This document shows positions 25,655 to 34,444 of a stretch of DNA of 64,000 nucleotides, in pieces; the stretch's first letter is position 1; each line of letters starts with the position of its first letter. The stretch comes from Methanobacterium bryantii (GTDB lineage: Archaea; Methanobacteriota; Methanobacteria; Methanobacteriales; Methanobacteriaceae), in NCBI RefSeq assembly GCF_002287175.1, contig NZ_LMVM01000012.1, forward strand, positions 186,001-250,000, given 5' to 3'. Under the pieces are notes generated by a model. The model saw nothing but the letters and a program-made list of their open reading frames with translations. It was not told the DNA's origin and made no database searches. A program made the position numbers and the translations under genes.

Positions 25655-26035
25655 TTAATATTTAAGGCTGATTTTAACAGAATCTCCGTCTTTAATGCCT
25701 ATAGTTTCTTTGAGTTTTTTAGACGTTATAAATTCTAGAATATTTTCTTTATGGGTGGTTTTTTTTGGAAAAACAATGGCTCCCTCTATTTTATCATTTA
25801 AGGTGGCGTGTATAAGCAGAACATCTCCAAAGTTTTCTTTACCTTCAATGATTTTCAGTTTATCTTCATCGATCCTGTGGATTGTATCGATTTCCTCTTC
25901 GCTTATTTTTATATTTAAAGTACCTGGAAATGGGCTGAAATTAAGCTGTTTTTCAAATTGAGTTTTGTATACTGGAAGGCCCATAAAATATGCTCCTTTT
26001 CCTTGTCCAGAAGTTACAGTTCCTTTAATATCCAT
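25655..26035 (-). CDS. ribK: CTP-dependent riboflavin kinase
   Basis: 126 residues, the size of the archaeal riboflavin kinase that uses CTP instead of ATP to make FMN. The cradle-loop barrel motifs are present: GTVTSGQGKGAYFMGLPVYK, FPGTLNIKI, and the C-terminal KDGDSVKISL. There is no N-terminal DNA-binding domain, unlike the longer RbkR regulators of some archaea. GTGATTTAA precedes ATG 26035. Its position upstream of ribB supports the flavin role. Confidence 0.92.
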   Translation of the reverse strand: MDIKGTVTSGQGKGAYFMGLPVYKTQFEKQLNFSPFPGTLNIKISEEEIDTIHRIDEDKLKIIEGKENFGDVLLIHATLNDKIEGAIVFPKKTTHKENILEFITSKKLKETIGIKDGDSVKISLKY

Positions 26036-26156
26036 TTAAATCACGTTTTTACGTTACTTTGATATTACTGATATTTTGTATCATTTACTGGCTTTTAGGT
26101 AGCCTTTAATTATATATAGTTTATTTTTAGACCATATAATCAAAATTCAAAACTAA

Positions 26157-26789
26157 TCATTTAATTTTATCTTTCATGATATTTGTAGCTAGTATATGGG
26201 CCTGTCTCAATGGTTCAGGCATTTTAAATAGTGATGCCTCGTGCACAATGTCAACTGCAGTTTTTAAAGATATTTTATGCCCAACACTAATACATTTTTG
26301 TCTGTCGCATGCTCCCACAGATTTATTCATGAATTCTACGGTTTTTAGTGAATTATCACCTTTATATTTGTAGTTTCCTTTAATTAACCTTTTGGCAATT
26401 CCAATTGTGGGTATATCCATCAGAAGTCCAACATGGGAAGCAAGACCAAAACCTCGGGGGTGCATTATGCCGTGTCCATTCACCATTAAAACATCAAATT
26501 CATTATTTAGTTCCCTTAAAACAGAAATTACAGCATCAGCTTCTCTAAACCCTAAAAATCCAGAAATATAAGGAAATAAAAGTTTAACTTCAATGGTTTT
26601 TGAATCTATAACAGTAAGATCATCCAGATCAACTGCAACCGCAGCTGCAACTGCACAATTATCTTTTTCAAAAGATATATCTGCCCCTGCAACTGTATGG
26701 ACATTTTTAAAGCTGTCCTGTTCTATTATATTTTTGGATAGGCTGTATTGGATATCTGCAAGCTTTTGAGGGAAGTTGTATGAACACAT
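26157..26789 (-). CDS. nfi: Endonuclease V (deoxyinosine repair)
   Basis: 210 residues. Endonuclease V cuts next to deoxyinosine in DNA (and inosine in RNA in some organisms). Conserved elements: VAGADISFEKD with the catalytic Asp, YISGFLGFREADAVISVL with the Glu, MVNGHGIMHPRGFGLASHVG, and IGIAKRLIKG. Length is slightly shorter than bacterial Nfi but normal for archaea. It starts 31 bases downstream of the sepS stop and shows no good ribosome binding site of its own. Confidence 0.92.
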   Translation of the reverse strand: MCSYNFPQKLADIQYSLSKNIIEQDSFKNVHTVAGADISFEKDNCAVAAAVAVDLDDLTVIDSKTIEVKLLFPYISGFLGFREADAVISVLRELNNEFDVLMVNGHGIMHPRGFGLASHVGLLMDIPTIGIAKRLIKGNYKYKGDNSLKTVEFMNKSVGACDRQKCISVGHKISLKTAVDIVHEASLFKMPEPLRQAHILATNIMKDKIK

Positions 26790-26820
26790 AACTGTTAAAA
26801 TTAAATAAAAAATAAAGGGA

Positions 26821-28416
26821 CTATTCTTTAAGTGTACATGTTATGGTACAGAATACGGGCCCTCGTACATCTATGGCTTTATTTTTACTTGTTATGTAGT
26901 TTAAAGCCACGTCTTCTAGTCTTAAATTGATGTCAGAAATGGATCTTGATATAGGTACCCTTAATGTGACTTCTCCGGCTCCGCTTACAACCATTTCTTC
27001 AATTTTGTAGGCAGCATCGGCACATATGCCGTCCATGTAAGTTATTTCAGTTGATATCCCATTTTCAAGTGCATTTAACGCATTTTCGTCAGTAACATCT
27101 TTTGCAGGGACTCCAATTATGTCTCCCTGATTGATATACACGGTATTCCATGCGGCAGGTCCTAAAAGCTTTGTACCTTTCTCAGGTTCCACCACTTTAA
27201 CTTCTATATCTTTGCCCAAGAATTCACCTTCAAATGCAGTAAATTCACATGGGGAAGGTGTATCACCGTGTTCTTTAAAGGCAGTTACTATATCGTTCAT
27301 TAAGTGCCGCCCTTCACCGGTTGCAGGGTAATAATTTATCCGGAGCATGGTTGCAAGGTCGCGGTCTGAAAGCTTCCATTTTCCATAGGTTTGAGGATAA
27401 ACCATTTCCCTGACATCTGTCTGGTTATAAAGGAGCATTGCAATCCTTTCAACACCTACTCCTAAATTCATGACGTCCTTATCTATTCCGTACTTTGCAA
27501 GTGCAATTGGTGAGTACATTCCGAATGTGGCGACTTCTACCCATTCTTTGAGTTTAGGGTGGTAACCATAAACTTCTGTCTGGGTACCTGCTATGTAATA
27601 TTTAGATTTTTTCTCATCAGGCGTGAATTTGAACTTTTCAAACCCAAAATATTCCAGTAAACTTTCAGACACTGCTTTTCCCATGTCTAAAGATATTTTA
27701 TCATCTACAATAACACATGAAGCCGAATGGTATGTTGTAAGGTGACTTGCATCTTCCCTCTGTTCCCTTCTGAAACACCTGTCAATTGAGAAAAGTTTTA
27801 GAGGTAATTGTCTTTTGTTATGGATATTCTGGAGTGTTATAAACCATCCTGATGTCATATGTGACCTTAAAGTTGTTTTATGAGCTATAGGTGTTAATTC
27901 ACGGATCTCTGGAAATATTTTTTCCAGGATACGGAGCCCCATATTATTTTTAACATTGAGGGCCTGTGAAACTTCTAAAACCAGGTCGTCTCCACTCACA
28001 TCTCCTTTTTTATAACATCTAAACACTTCTTTCAGGCCGTCTATCCTTGCATCATCAAGATCTACTCCCATTTTTTCGATCTTTTCAATTTTATCCATTC
28101 CAATTCCAATATCGGGTCTTGGAAGCCCGGCTGTATAAAAACACCGATCTAAAACAGCGGGAGCTTCAGGGCCGAACTGTTTGTATATATGCTCTTCTTC
28201 AATGAAAACCGGGTTTACAGCTTCATTGAACCCTAAATTAAGATATGCCTGCCTTAACTGCGCAACCGTATCGTAGAGCATGTGGCTTTTACCTGTTTTT
28301 AAGTGTATTCGAGGATACTCATCATCATGATGGGGTTTATGCAACGTCTTTGAGGTCATTGTCCACGCTTTCTCGAAATCTTTCTTTGCAAGCTTTACTA
28401 GTTTCTTTTTATCCAG
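26821..28416 (-). CDS. sepS: O-phosphoseryl-tRNA(Cys) synthetase
   Basis: 531 residues from the proposed start. SepS (SepRS) charges tRNA(Cys) with phosphoserine, which SepCysS then converts to cysteine, the indirect route of methanogens. Typical segments: GPEAPAVLDRCFYTAGLPRP, TSGWFITLQNI, motif 2 FSIDRCFRREQREDASHL, and motif 3-like NLGVGVERIAMLLY. The first ATG (28359) would remove KKDFEKAWT, a normal part of the family start, and lacks a ribosome binding site. GGAGG at 28424-28428 sits exactly 7 bases before an in-frame CTG (28416). No ATG, GTG or TTG exists in frame between the upstream stop (28432-28434) and 28359. Confidence 0.9.
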   Translation of the reverse strand: MDKKKLVKLAKKDFEKAWTMTSKTLHKPHHDDEYPRIHLKTGKSHMLYDTVAQLRQAYLNLGFNEAVNPVFIEEEHIYKQFGPEAPAVLDRCFYTAGLPRPDIGIGMDKIEKIEKMGVDLDDARIDGLKEVFRCYKKGDVSGDDLVLEVSQALNVKNNMGLRILEKIFPEIRELTPIAHKTTLRSHMTSGWFITLQNIHNKRQLPLKLFSIDRCFRREQREDASHLTTYHSASCVIVDDKISLDMGKAVSESLLEYFGFEKFKFTPDEKKSKYYIAGTQTEVYGYHPKLKEWVEVATFGMYSPIALAKYGIDKDVMNLGVGVERIAMLLYNQTDVREMVYPQTYGKWKLSDRDLATMLRINYYPATGEGRHLMNDIVTAFKEHGDTPSPCEFTAFEGEFLGKDIEVKVVEPEKGTKLLGPAAWNTVYINQGDIIGVPAKDVTDENALNALENGISTEITYMDGICADAAYKIEEMVVSGAGEVTLRVPISRSISDINLRLEDVALNYITSKNKAIDVRGPVFCTITCTLKE

Positions 28417-28704
28417 AAAAATGCCTCCTGATTAAAATAATTAAAAAGTATTATCAAATTGAATCATGGATTAAATATTTAAATAGAAATTTCGTGCTGA
28501 TCCCTTTTATATTTAGTTATGTATTTAAAGCATAATCAAAGTTAAATAGAGTTATATGGGATTAAATGCCTCAAAATAATTTAAATGGGGCGATTTTTAA
28601 TAATAATTTAAATTTAATTCATTATATTTTTAAAAAAGAATATTTTAGAGCTTTTTATATTATTTCTAATAATATTTAAATTAAATGGGCAATATAGTAG
28701 AATC

Positions 28705-30354
28705 ATGGAAAGAGAAGTATACGAATGCGACGTTCTAATTATAGGCTCTGGAGGGGCAGGCTGTAGGGCAGCAATAGAAGCGTCTAAATATGATTTAGAC
28801 ATTATAATAGTATCGAAAGGATTAACATTTAAGTCAGGCTGTACTACTTTAGCAGAAGGAGGATACAACGCTGTTTTTGGGGCAGCTGATTGTGCAGACA
28901 CTGTTGAAGCTCATTTTGAAGACACCCTTAAAGGAGGGGGTTATTTAAACGATTCTAACCTGGTAAGAATTCTGGTAGAAGAAGCACCGCAGAGGTTAAT
29001 TGAGCTTGAAAGCTATGGAGCTCTTTTTGACAGGCAGGAATCTGGTCAGATTAACCAGCGGCCATTCGGGGGCCAAAGTTACAGGCGTACATGTTTCCAG
29101 GGAGATAGGACCGGCCATGAAATGATGCTGGGTTTAAAAGATGAAGTAACAAAGCGCGGTATCAAAACCATGGATGAGATAATGATTACATCTCTCATCA
29201 TGGATGAAAACGGCCGAAACGTCATAGGGGCATGTGGATTATCACTTAAAGACTCTAAACTTGAGGTATTTAAAGCTAAATCTGTAATTCTTGGAAGTGG
29301 AGGTGCAGGCTGGTTATACCCTGTTACTTCAAACACATTACAGAAAACTGGGGACGGCTACTTCATAGCATACAATGCAGGCGCCGATTTACTGGATATG
29401 GAGCAGGTGCAGTTCCACCCAACAGGAATGATACATCCAGAATCCAGAAAGGGAGTCCTTGTAACTGAAGCTGTGAGGGGAGAAGGTGGAATTCTCTTAA
29501 ACTCTGAAGGCGAAAGGTTCATGGAAAAATACGACCCTCGAAAGGAACTTGCAACCCGTGATGTAGTGGCAAGGGCTATATACAATGAGATAAGGGAAGG
29601 AAGAGGAACCGCAAAAGGTGGAGTTTACCTTGATGTGACACATCTTCCAGCAGAGGTCATTGAAGAGAAACTTGAGACAATGCTTGCCCAGTTCTTGGAC
29701 GTTGGTGTAGATATAAGAAAAGAGCCGATGGAAGTAGCGCCAACAGCGCACCATTTCATGGGCGGTGTCAGGATAACTGAAAACGGCGAAACCACTGTGG
29801 GTAATTTATTTGCAGCAGGAGAAGCAGCTGCTGGAGTACACGGTGCAAACAGGCTTGGTGGAAATGCACTGGCTGATACTCAAGTATTTGGAAAAAGAGC
29901 AGGTGAAGCCGCTGCTAAAAATGCTTTAGATAGTGAATTACTATCAAATGATGCTTTTGTTGATGCTGAAGATGCCAGAATTTCAGGACTTATTAAAGAT
30001 GGTACTGTATATCCGTTTGAGATTAAAAAAGAGCTTGAAGAAGTCATGTGGAAAGACGTGGCTATAATAAGGAATCAGGAAGGCTTAATGTCAGCCTTAA
30101 AGAGGATAAAAGAGCTTAAAGAAATGCTTCCGGACATGAAAGTGCCTGGAGGTATGGACTTTAATAAAGACCTTCAGGATGCCCTTGAAGCATTTGTAAT
30201 GCTTGATGTGGCAGAAATCGTTACAAAGGCCGCATTTTTACGCCGTGAAAGCAGGGGATCTCACTACAGGGAAGACTATCCTGAAACGAGCGATGACTGG
30301 AAAAAGAGCATTGTTTTTAATAAGAGCGGGAGATTGAAGTTTATTGAAAGATAA
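28705..30354 (+). CDS. tfrA: Thiol:fumarate reductase flavoprotein subunit
   Basis: 549 residues, FAD-containing catalytic subunit of the succinate dehydrogenase/fumarate reductase family. In Methanobacteriales TfrAB reduces fumarate to succinate with coenzymes M and B as electron donors. Motifs: FAD-binding IIGSGGAGCRAAIEAS, FAD-linking-type region SGCTTLAEGGYNAVFG, FHPTGM, active-site area TAHHFMGGVRI, and HGANRLGGNALADTQVFGKR. No histidine-flavin assignment is claimed. tfrB is not adjacent, in line with its separate location in related genomes. No ribosome binding site is obvious before ATG 28705. Confidence 0.9.
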   Translation: MEREVYECDVLIIGSGGAGCRAAIEASKYDLDIIIVSKGLTFKSGCTTLAEGGYNAVFGAADCADTVEAHFEDTLKGGGYLNDSNLVRILVEEAPQRLIELESYGALFDRQESGQINQRPFGGQSYRRTCFQGDRTGHEMMLGLKDEVTKRGIKTMDEIMITSLIMDENGRNVIGACGLSLKDSKLEVFKAKSVILGSGGAGWLYPVTSNTLQKTGDGYFIAYNAGADLLDMEQVQFHPTGMIHPESRKGVLVTEAVRGEGGILLNSEGERFMEKYDPRKELATRDVVARAIYNEIREGRGTAKGGVYLDVTHLPAEVIEEKLETMLAQFLDVGVDIRKEPMEVAPTAHHFMGGVRITENGETTVGNLFAAGEAAAGVHGANRLGGNALADTQVFGKRAGEAAAKNALDSELLSNDAFVDAEDARISGLIKDGTVYPFEIKKELEEVMWKDVAIIRNQEGLMSALKRIKELKEMLPDMKVPGGMDFNKDLQDALEAFVMLDVAEIVTKAAFLRRESRGSHYREDYPETSDDWKKSIVFNKSGRLKFIER

Positions 30355-30454
30355 ACGGTTAAATAATTAATTTAACTATTTTTTTTGGATACTAAAGATA
30401 TTTTGGTGAATTTATCAGTATGTAACTTGAATATCAAAAAAAGGAAATCTGTTC

Positions 30455-30991
30455 ATGAAATACATAGCTTTACTTCGAGGAATCAACATCGGCCGCAGCA
30501 AAAGAATAAAAATGGCTGATCTGGTAAAAGCCTTGGAATCACTCGGTTTTAAAAATATAAAAACTTACCTTCAAAGCGGTAATGTTATTTTTGAGCATGA
30601 TTCAAGTGATATCATGGAAATTAAGGGAAATATTGAAAGAAAAATAAGTGAGACATTCTCTTTTTCTGTAGATGTAATTATTCGGACAAAGAACGAACTG
30701 GAAAATATTGTTAAGGGCAATCTATTTATTAAAAAGCCTGATATTGAGCTTGATAAACTGCATGTGACATTTTTATTTGATGTACCTGACCGAAAAGCTG
30801 TTTTGAATTTGGATATAAATAAGGCTGAAAATGAACAATTTGAAATTATTGGCAGGGAAGTATACTTATACTGCCCTAATGGGTATGCAAGAACAAAATT
30901 AAAGAATGATATGTTTGAGAAGAAGTTAAATACTACAGCAACAACGAGAAATTGGAAGACGACAAATAAGCTGCTTGAATTATTCAGTTAA
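30455..30991 (+). CDS. DUF1697 family protein
   Basis: 178 residues. The start KYIALLRGINIGRSKRIKMA, followed by LESLGFKNIKTYLQSGNVIFE, is the DUF1697 signature; the end TTATTRNWKTTNKLLEL also fits. The family is widespread in bacteria and has an alpha/beta fold of unknown function. It is scattered in archaea, so acquisition by transfer is possible, although base composition does not stand out from the neighbours. It is monocistronic and followed by a hairpin. Confidence 0.85.
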   Translation: MKYIALLRGINIGRSKRIKMADLVKALESLGFKNIKTYLQSGNVIFEHDSSDIMEIKGNIERKISETFSFSVDVIIRTKNELENIVKGNLFIKKPDIELDKLHVTFLFDVPDRKAVLNLDINKAENEQFEIIGREVYLYCPNGYARTKLKNDMFEKKLNTTATTRNWKTTNKLLELFS

Positions 30992-31062
30992 AGTATAATT
31001 TTATTTTTGTGGAATTTAGTTAAATATTTGCTAAAAATTTGGTGCTGTAGAAAACCTATGAA

Positions 31063-31083
31063 AAAAACTAGAAATTAGTTTTT
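31063..31083 (+). terminator. 8-bp hairpin after the DUF1697 gene
   Basis: AAAAACTA (31063-31070), loop GAAAT, TAGTTTTT (31076-31083) form a perfect stem whose second arm ends in a T-run, an intrinsic-terminator shape. TGGTGCTGT at 31040-31048 precedes it. Confidence 0.55.
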
Positions 31084-31145
31084 GAATATTGAGGATATAC
31101 AAATTTAACAGATATTCCCATAAATTTTAGATGATTTCTACAAAG

Positions 31146-32123
31146 TTAAAAATTCATCAATACTAAGGCGACTGCAAGTGAAGTTAAGGTTCCCGCAATC
31201 AACTTCTTGTTAATAGTCCTTATTTTAAAGGTTTTTTCATAATATACTGCATCTTCTAAGGAAGGGACATATGTGATGGTGCCGCCGCATCTGCAGTGGG
31301 TGAAATCATCAGGAATTTCATCATCTTCGAGGCTGTAGTAGCCGTTGCACTTTGAACAGATTAAAAAACCTTTATATTCTTTTTTATTGACCATGGGGCT
31401 GATATCAGTTTTAATAATCTTAAAAATAGTTTTATATGCATTTATAACATCTATAGTTGTTATATATGTTTTATTTTTATTAACAGTGCTGCACACAGCA
31501 AGAAATTTGGCTATTCTTTTAAGTTCACGTTTGAATGTGATTTCAATACTTCCAATTTCATTAAAGCTTTTTGAGATCAGTAGATCGTGCAGTTTATCAA
31601 AAAATCGTTCAGTATGTTTGTCTGTCCATTTGACTTCTTTGATATCATGGAAAAAACTATCGTCAAAGTTATTTGTGGAGTTTACCCTGTCAAAGTTTTC
31701 CAGTCCTAAAATGATTTTTTCAAGAATATTGCTGGAGAAAATGGCTTTAACATCTTCTTCATGCAGCCCCCTCCCTAAGTTCATGGAGTAAACCCTTTCC
31801 AGGAACCGGTAAAACTGATGAAGTGAAAAGTAATCAACAGAACCTGAGAAGATACTGCTCTTTTCAGGGGTTAAATTATTTGACATAGCTCGCTGTAGTA
31901 ATGAACTGGTGGAGGGTAACCTGTTATATGCACTGGTTAAAACACTGATGGGATCTTCCCAGTTTTTATAAATATCAAAAAATTCTTCATAGATACCTTT
32001 ATTTTTCAGATATCCTAGGTCCAGAATGACATTTCTCACACTTTCAAAGTCAAAACCGGTACCTAAATCTTCTAGTTCTCCTCTTATTGATTTAACATAA
32101 CCTTTATTATACATTAGGGCCAT
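31146..32123 (-). CDS. Zinc-ribbon membrane protein, paralogue B
   Basis: 325 residues from ATG 32123, chosen because GGTGA lies 5 bases upstream and because it aligns with the start of the neighbouring paralogue (MAL...). A helical N-terminal domain of about 250 residues (GELEDLGTGFDFESVRN, MNLGRGLHEEDVKAIFSSN, WTDKHTERFFDKLHDLLISK) is followed by a zinc ribbon (CSKCNGYYSLEDDE, CRCGGTI) and one C-terminal hydrophobic helix. The segment ITTIDVINAYKTIFKI recalls the small helical lid of AAA proteins, but no P-loop exists. Function unknown. Confidence 0.7.
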   Translation of the reverse strand: MALMYNKGYVKSIRGELEDLGTGFDFESVRNVILDLGYLKNKGIYEEFFDIYKNWEDPISVLTSAYNRLPSTSSLLQRAMSNNLTPEKSSIFSGSVDYFSLHQFYRFLERVYSMNLGRGLHEEDVKAIFSSNILEKIILGLENFDRVNSTNNFDDSFFHDIKEVKWTDKHTERFFDKLHDLLISKSFNEIGSIEITFKRELKRIAKFLAVCSTVNKNKTYITTIDVINAYKTIFKIIKTDISPMVNKKEYKGFLICSKCNGYYSLEDDEIPDDFTHCRCGGTITYVPSLEDAVYYEKTFKIRTINKKLIAGTLTSLAVALVLMNF

Positions 32124-32342
32124 ATTTTTCACCGAAATAATATTTTTGGCAATTATGTGGCTTTTAACAAGAAAATTCAAAAAAATAATGGCAGTTTAAT
32201 CAATATTTATAATCTTTATTGAATATGTGACATGAAGTTAAAGGTGCATGGCATGCTCTAAAGTCATTAATAACCATAAAAATTTGTTATTAAAAGCCAC
32301 TGTTAGTCTAATATATTGTTAGTACAAAATTTGGCCAGATCA

Positions 32343-32370
32343 TTATATAAATAAGTATTATTTGAATAAA
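32343..32370 (-). promoter_or_regulatory. Shared upstream element of the zinc-ribbon paralogues (copy 1)
   Basis: These 28 bases match 34003-34030 at 26 positions, including a TATA-like TTATATAAA (TTTATATAA on the coding strand) and the block AGTATTATTTGAATAAA. The element lies about 220 bases before ATG 32123. The surrounding 32124-32551 region is AT-rich and otherwise shows no gene. Confidence 0.5.
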
Positions 32371-32551
32371 GGTGAAAAAGGATATTTTTATATATCAGAA
32401 ATTAGAGCACAAATAAATTTTGTATATAAATTAAAATTGGCGGGGTAAATTAAATTTAAAGGGAATAATTTAAGATATATGTTGGGCATTATTTAGAATT
32501 CCGCGCTTTAAATTGATTATTTCTATAATTTAAATCTTTTAAAAATTGTTT

Positions 32552-33799
32552 TTAATCTGCCGCGCTTTTTTTGGACCTTTGACACATGAAAGTCCAGATT
32601 CTTCTGCAGTAAATAGCGAAAACTCCCACCACCATAATAAATATGAATATTGTACTTCCTCCAATTGAAGGAATTTGGTTAAATTTAACTCCGGACAGTA
32701 TAATCGAGGATATGAAAACGGCTATAAAGAAAAGCGCTCCAGAAATATTACCTGTTAAAAATCCATATCTAAATCCGTCTGTGTAGTTTTTAGCCATTAA
32801 AATAGTCACAATCCCTATGAGCAGTGCTATTAAAATGATATTATTAAATATGAGGCCAAACATCAGTGAAGTTATGGCCCCTGCAATTAATCCCTTCTCA
32901 TCCATCACCATTTCTTTAAAAGAGCCTACATACTGTTTCATGTTTTCCAAAGACATGCTGTATACAAGATTACCACCGCAGCTGCACTGAATGAAATCGT
33001 CAGGAATTTCATCTTCCTGAAGGTAGTAGTAGCCGTTGCATACGGGACAGATTAATAATCCTTTATATTCTTTTGTATTAACTAAATGGCGAATATCAGT
33101 TTCTATAATCTTAAAAAGAAGGTTATAAGAGGATATAACTTCTATCGTAGTTATATATGTTCTTCCTTTACCCACTGTACAGCATACTGTAAGAAATTTG
33201 GCTATTCTTTTAAGTTCACGTTTAAATGCAATTTCTCTGTCTCCCATTTCATTGAAGCTTTTTGAAATCAATAAATCATGTAATTTATCAAAAAACTTCT
33301 CAGTGTGTTTGTCTGTCCATATAACTTCTTTAATATCCTGAAAAAAACTATCATCCAGCGTTGATGGAGAAACATGCTCAAAATTTTCCTGTCCTAAAAT
33401 AATCTTTTCTATAATATTACTGGAAAAAATAGCTTTAATGTCTTCTTCATGCAGCCCCCTCCCTAAATTCATGGAATAAACCCATTCCATGAACCTGTAA
33501 AGATGATAAAATGAATAATAGTCCACGTAACTTGAAAAAATATTGCTTTTTTCTGGAGTCAACCCATTAGATACTGCCTGAGCTAATAATGGGCTAATGG
33601 ACTGCAATTCGTTCTGCATACTTGCTGAAACATTAACAGGATCTTCCCATTTTTTAAAAACGTTAAAGAAATTGTTATAAATTCCGTTATCTACAAGATA
33701 CTGCATACCTGAGATAAGGTTTCTTACGCTTTCAAAATCAAAACCGATCCCTAAATTCTCCAGTTCTCCTTTTATAGAGTTATTAGTTCTTAAAGCCAT
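32552..33799 (-). CDS. Zinc-ribbon membrane protein, paralogue A
   Basis: 415 residues. The first 245 residues are clearly homologous to the downstream neighbour (GELENLGIGFDFESVRN, MNLGRGLHEEDIKAIFSSN, WTDKHTEKFFDKLHDLLISK). A zinc ribbon follows (CPVCNGYYYLQEDE, CSCGGNL), then about four transmembrane helices (about 300-400) and a basic tail. GTGG precedes ATG 33799. Tandem duplication with later loss of three helices in the downstream copy is the simplest history. Function unknown; the cytosolic helical domain with a juxtamembrane zinc ribbon suggests membrane-tethered binding of a macromolecule. Confidence 0.7.
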   Translation of the reverse strand: MALRTNNSIKGELENLGIGFDFESVRNLISGMQYLVDNGIYNNFFNVFKKWEDPVNVSASMQNELQSISPLLAQAVSNGLTPEKSNIFSSYVDYYSFYHLYRFMEWVYSMNLGRGLHEEDIKAIFSSNIIEKIILGQENFEHVSPSTLDDSFFQDIKEVIWTDKHTEKFFDKLHDLLISKSFNEMGDREIAFKRELKRIAKFLTVCCTVGKGRTYITTIEVISSYNLLFKIIETDIRHLVNTKEYKGLLICPVCNGYYYLQEDEIPDDFIQCSCGGNLVYSMSLENMKQYVGSFKEMVMDEKGLIAGAITSLMFGLIFNNIILIALLIGIVTILMAKNYTDGFRYGFLTGNISGALFFIAVFISSIILSGVKFNQIPSIGGSTIFIFIMVVGVFAIYCRRIWTFMCQRSKKSAAD

Positions 33800-34002
33800 A
33801 TTTCCACGTCAAGTTAATTTTAATGTATGCGAATTATTTACGGGTGAAATTAAGAGTATATGGGGTTATAATAATGTAATATTAAATTTATAGATGTAAA
33901 ATTGATTTTAACAGTAGGTTAAGTATAATTGAGTATTATATCTTGTTAAAATCATTAATAATTTGTTTTAGATATTGTATCATTAATATTATGCATGTGC
34001 TG

Positions 34003-34030
34003 TTATATAAAGCAGTATTATTTGAATAAA
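34003..34030 (-). promoter_or_regulatory. Shared upstream element of the zinc-ribbon paralogues (copy 2)
   Basis: Matches 32343-32370 at 26 of 28 bases and lies about 205 bases before ATG 33799, nearly the same distance as copy 1 from its gene. Its preservation amid otherwise diverged AT-rich DNA argues for a functional promoter or operator rather than leftover duplication. Confidence 0.5.
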
Positions 34031-34115
34031 AGCGCATAATAATATTAGTTAACTATATTTTATTAAATAAAAGCGAGATTAGATGTTGATTTAAAAAAGA
34101 ATATTAAAATAAGCA

Positions 34116-34187
34116 TGCCCTGACCGGGACTTGAACCCGGGTAATAGGATCCGCAATCCTACGTGATATCCGCTACACTATCAGGGC
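34116..34187 (-). tRNA. tRNA-Arg (anticodon GCG)
   Basis: On the minus strand the sequence folds as a complete cloverleaf: acceptor stem GCCCTGA with TCAGGGC, D arm with GTG and CAC, anticodon stem TAGGA/TCCTA with loop TTGCGGA (anticodon GCG, reading CGC and CGT), a 4-base variable loop, and T arm CCGGG-TTCAAGT-CCCGG. The discriminator base is A (34116) and CCA is not encoded, so it is added after transcription. No intron is present. Confidence 0.97.
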
Positions 34188-34444
34188 AACTTTTAATGAT
34201 TTAAAAATTATCTAATAAAAAACGCTCTTTTTACATCTTTAATTTTTTTAATATTTAAAATTTTAATTAATTTTGGAAATTTCAATCTATTCACTGGATC
34301 ATTGTATTATAACTCAATAAATTTATATTATACATTTATCTCAGTTATACTGGTCATGTGTTGATTCTGTGTTCAACATAAAACTAGTAAATTGCAATTA
34401 GCACATCAAAACCAAAATTACAGTTTTTAATAGATTTAATTAAT

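Noticed and set aside
26821..28416. Phenylalanyl-tRNA synthetase alpha chain instead of SepRS
   Set aside because: The class II core is similar, but GPEAPAVLDRCFYTAGLPRP, the motif 2 sequence and the overall length fit SepRS.
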